From assembly GCA_007123425.1 (NCBI GenBank), contig SKLC01000205.1:1-5744 (forward strand): DNA of 5,744 nucleotides, read 5' to 3'. Position numbers and translations under genes: made by a program. This DNA is from Nitriliruptoraceae bacterium. Lineage in GTDB: Bacteria; Actinomycetota; Nitriliruptoria; Nitriliruptorales; Nitriliruptoraceae. Position 1 is the first letter of the stretch. Every line of letters starts with the position of its first letter. Below, piece by piece: positions 5,600-5,744 of the stretch. The notes under the pieces were generated by a model. The model searched no databases and was not told where the DNA came from. It worked only from the letters and a program-made list of their open reading frames with translations.

Positions 5600-5630
5600 C
5601 TTCTACCACGGTCGTAAGGGCGAAGGTCAT
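5600..5630 (-). promoter_or_regulatory. Candidate promoter of the sugar-transporter operon
   Basis: On the minus strand TAGAAG (5605 to 5600) resembles the actinobacterial -10 consensus TAGRRT with one mismatch. A -35-like TGACCT (5629 to 5624) lies 18 bases before it, or ATGACC (5630 to 5625) 19 bases before it. Transcription would then start near 5592, leaving a leader of roughly 55 bases that contains the inverted repeat at 5560-5576. This is the least GC-rich part of the upstream region. The -35 match is modest and the spacer slightly long, so it is a tentative call. Confidence 0.3.
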
Positions 5631-5657
5631 GATTTCGGGGGCCATCCGCGTGAGGTG

Positions 5658-5703
5658 GGACGCTCCGGCGCACCACGTCCGCCGGCGGCGCCCCGCAGCG
5701 TCC
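5658..5703. repeat. Long-range inverted repeat at the right edge, possible hairpin
   Basis: GGACGCT (5658-5664) is perfectly complementary to AGCGTCC (5697-5703). Inside it GGCGC (5667-5671) can pair with GCGCC (5688-5692). The whole could fold as a long interrupted stem, for example ending a gene that enters from the right on the minus strand. No recognisable protein end or start is visible between 5631 and 5744 on either strand; open frames there are Arg/Pro-rich and look non-coding. The GC content makes chance pairing easy. Confidence 0.25.
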
Positions 5704-5744
5704 GGGCGTGTGCGCGGGGTGGCCTCGCGCGGTAGCGCCCCTCG

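Noticed and set aside
3674..5617. 647-residue plus-strand open frame
   Set aside because: It is antisense to the binding-protein and MalF-type genes. Its Val/Gly/Asp/Leu-rich sequence mirrors the complementary codons of those genes and has no domain. Long antisense frames are expected in DNA this GC-rich.
5629..5744. Possible plus-strand gene starting ATG at 5629 and running off the right edge
   Set aside because: The frame is open and AAGGG lies eight bases upstream, but the translation is Arg/Pro/Ala-rich with no recognisable N-terminus such as a LacI helix-turn-helix. Too short and too poor in signal to call.

Overview
The window is chromosomal DNA from a very GC-rich bacterium. Codon third positions are almost all G or C, starts are ATG or GTG behind GGAG-type ribosome binding sites, and the solute-binding lipoprotein carries a strongly acidic linker. 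This fits an actinobacterium. The acidic linker would suit a halotolerant lineage such as the Nitriliruptoria, but that placement is inference and weak.

Layout. Plus strand, left side: the 3' end of an unidentified gene (1-183), translationally coupled by an ATGA overlap to a small two-helix membrane protein (180-443). A 124-bp gap follows, holding a possible terminator hairpin and a possible promoter -10 element. Next is a complete FkbM-family SAM-dependent methyltransferase (568-1326). Minus strand, right side: a compact four-gene operon read from right to left. It contains a carbohydrate-binding lipoprotein (5536 to 4157), a MalF/AglF-type permease (3996 to 2842), a MalG/AglG-type permease (2845 to 1871) and an unrecognised integral membrane protein (1863 to 1330). 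The two blocks converge with only 3 bp between their stop codons. The last ~200 bp at the right edge are the operon's leader and promoter region, with no recognisable gene.

How the genes work together. The lipoprotein captures a sugar outside the membrane and delivers it to the two-permease channel, forming a CUT1-type ABC importer. Sequence features resemble the alpha-glucoside (AglEFG) branch, but the substrate cannot be proven from sequence. No ATPase gene is present in or downstream of the operon, so the importer probably borrows a shared MsiK/MalK-type ATPase from elsewhere. A perfect 13-bp hairpin lies just after the binding-protein stop codon and before the permeases, suited to making more binding protein than channel. 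The fourth gene is an uncharacterised membrane protein riding in the transporter operon.

I found no CRISPR array, mobile element, RNA gene, toxin-antitoxin pair or defence island. Most of the region is ordinary metabolic and transport DNA. The items most worth a second look are the fourth operon gene, the intercistronic hairpin and the acidic linker.
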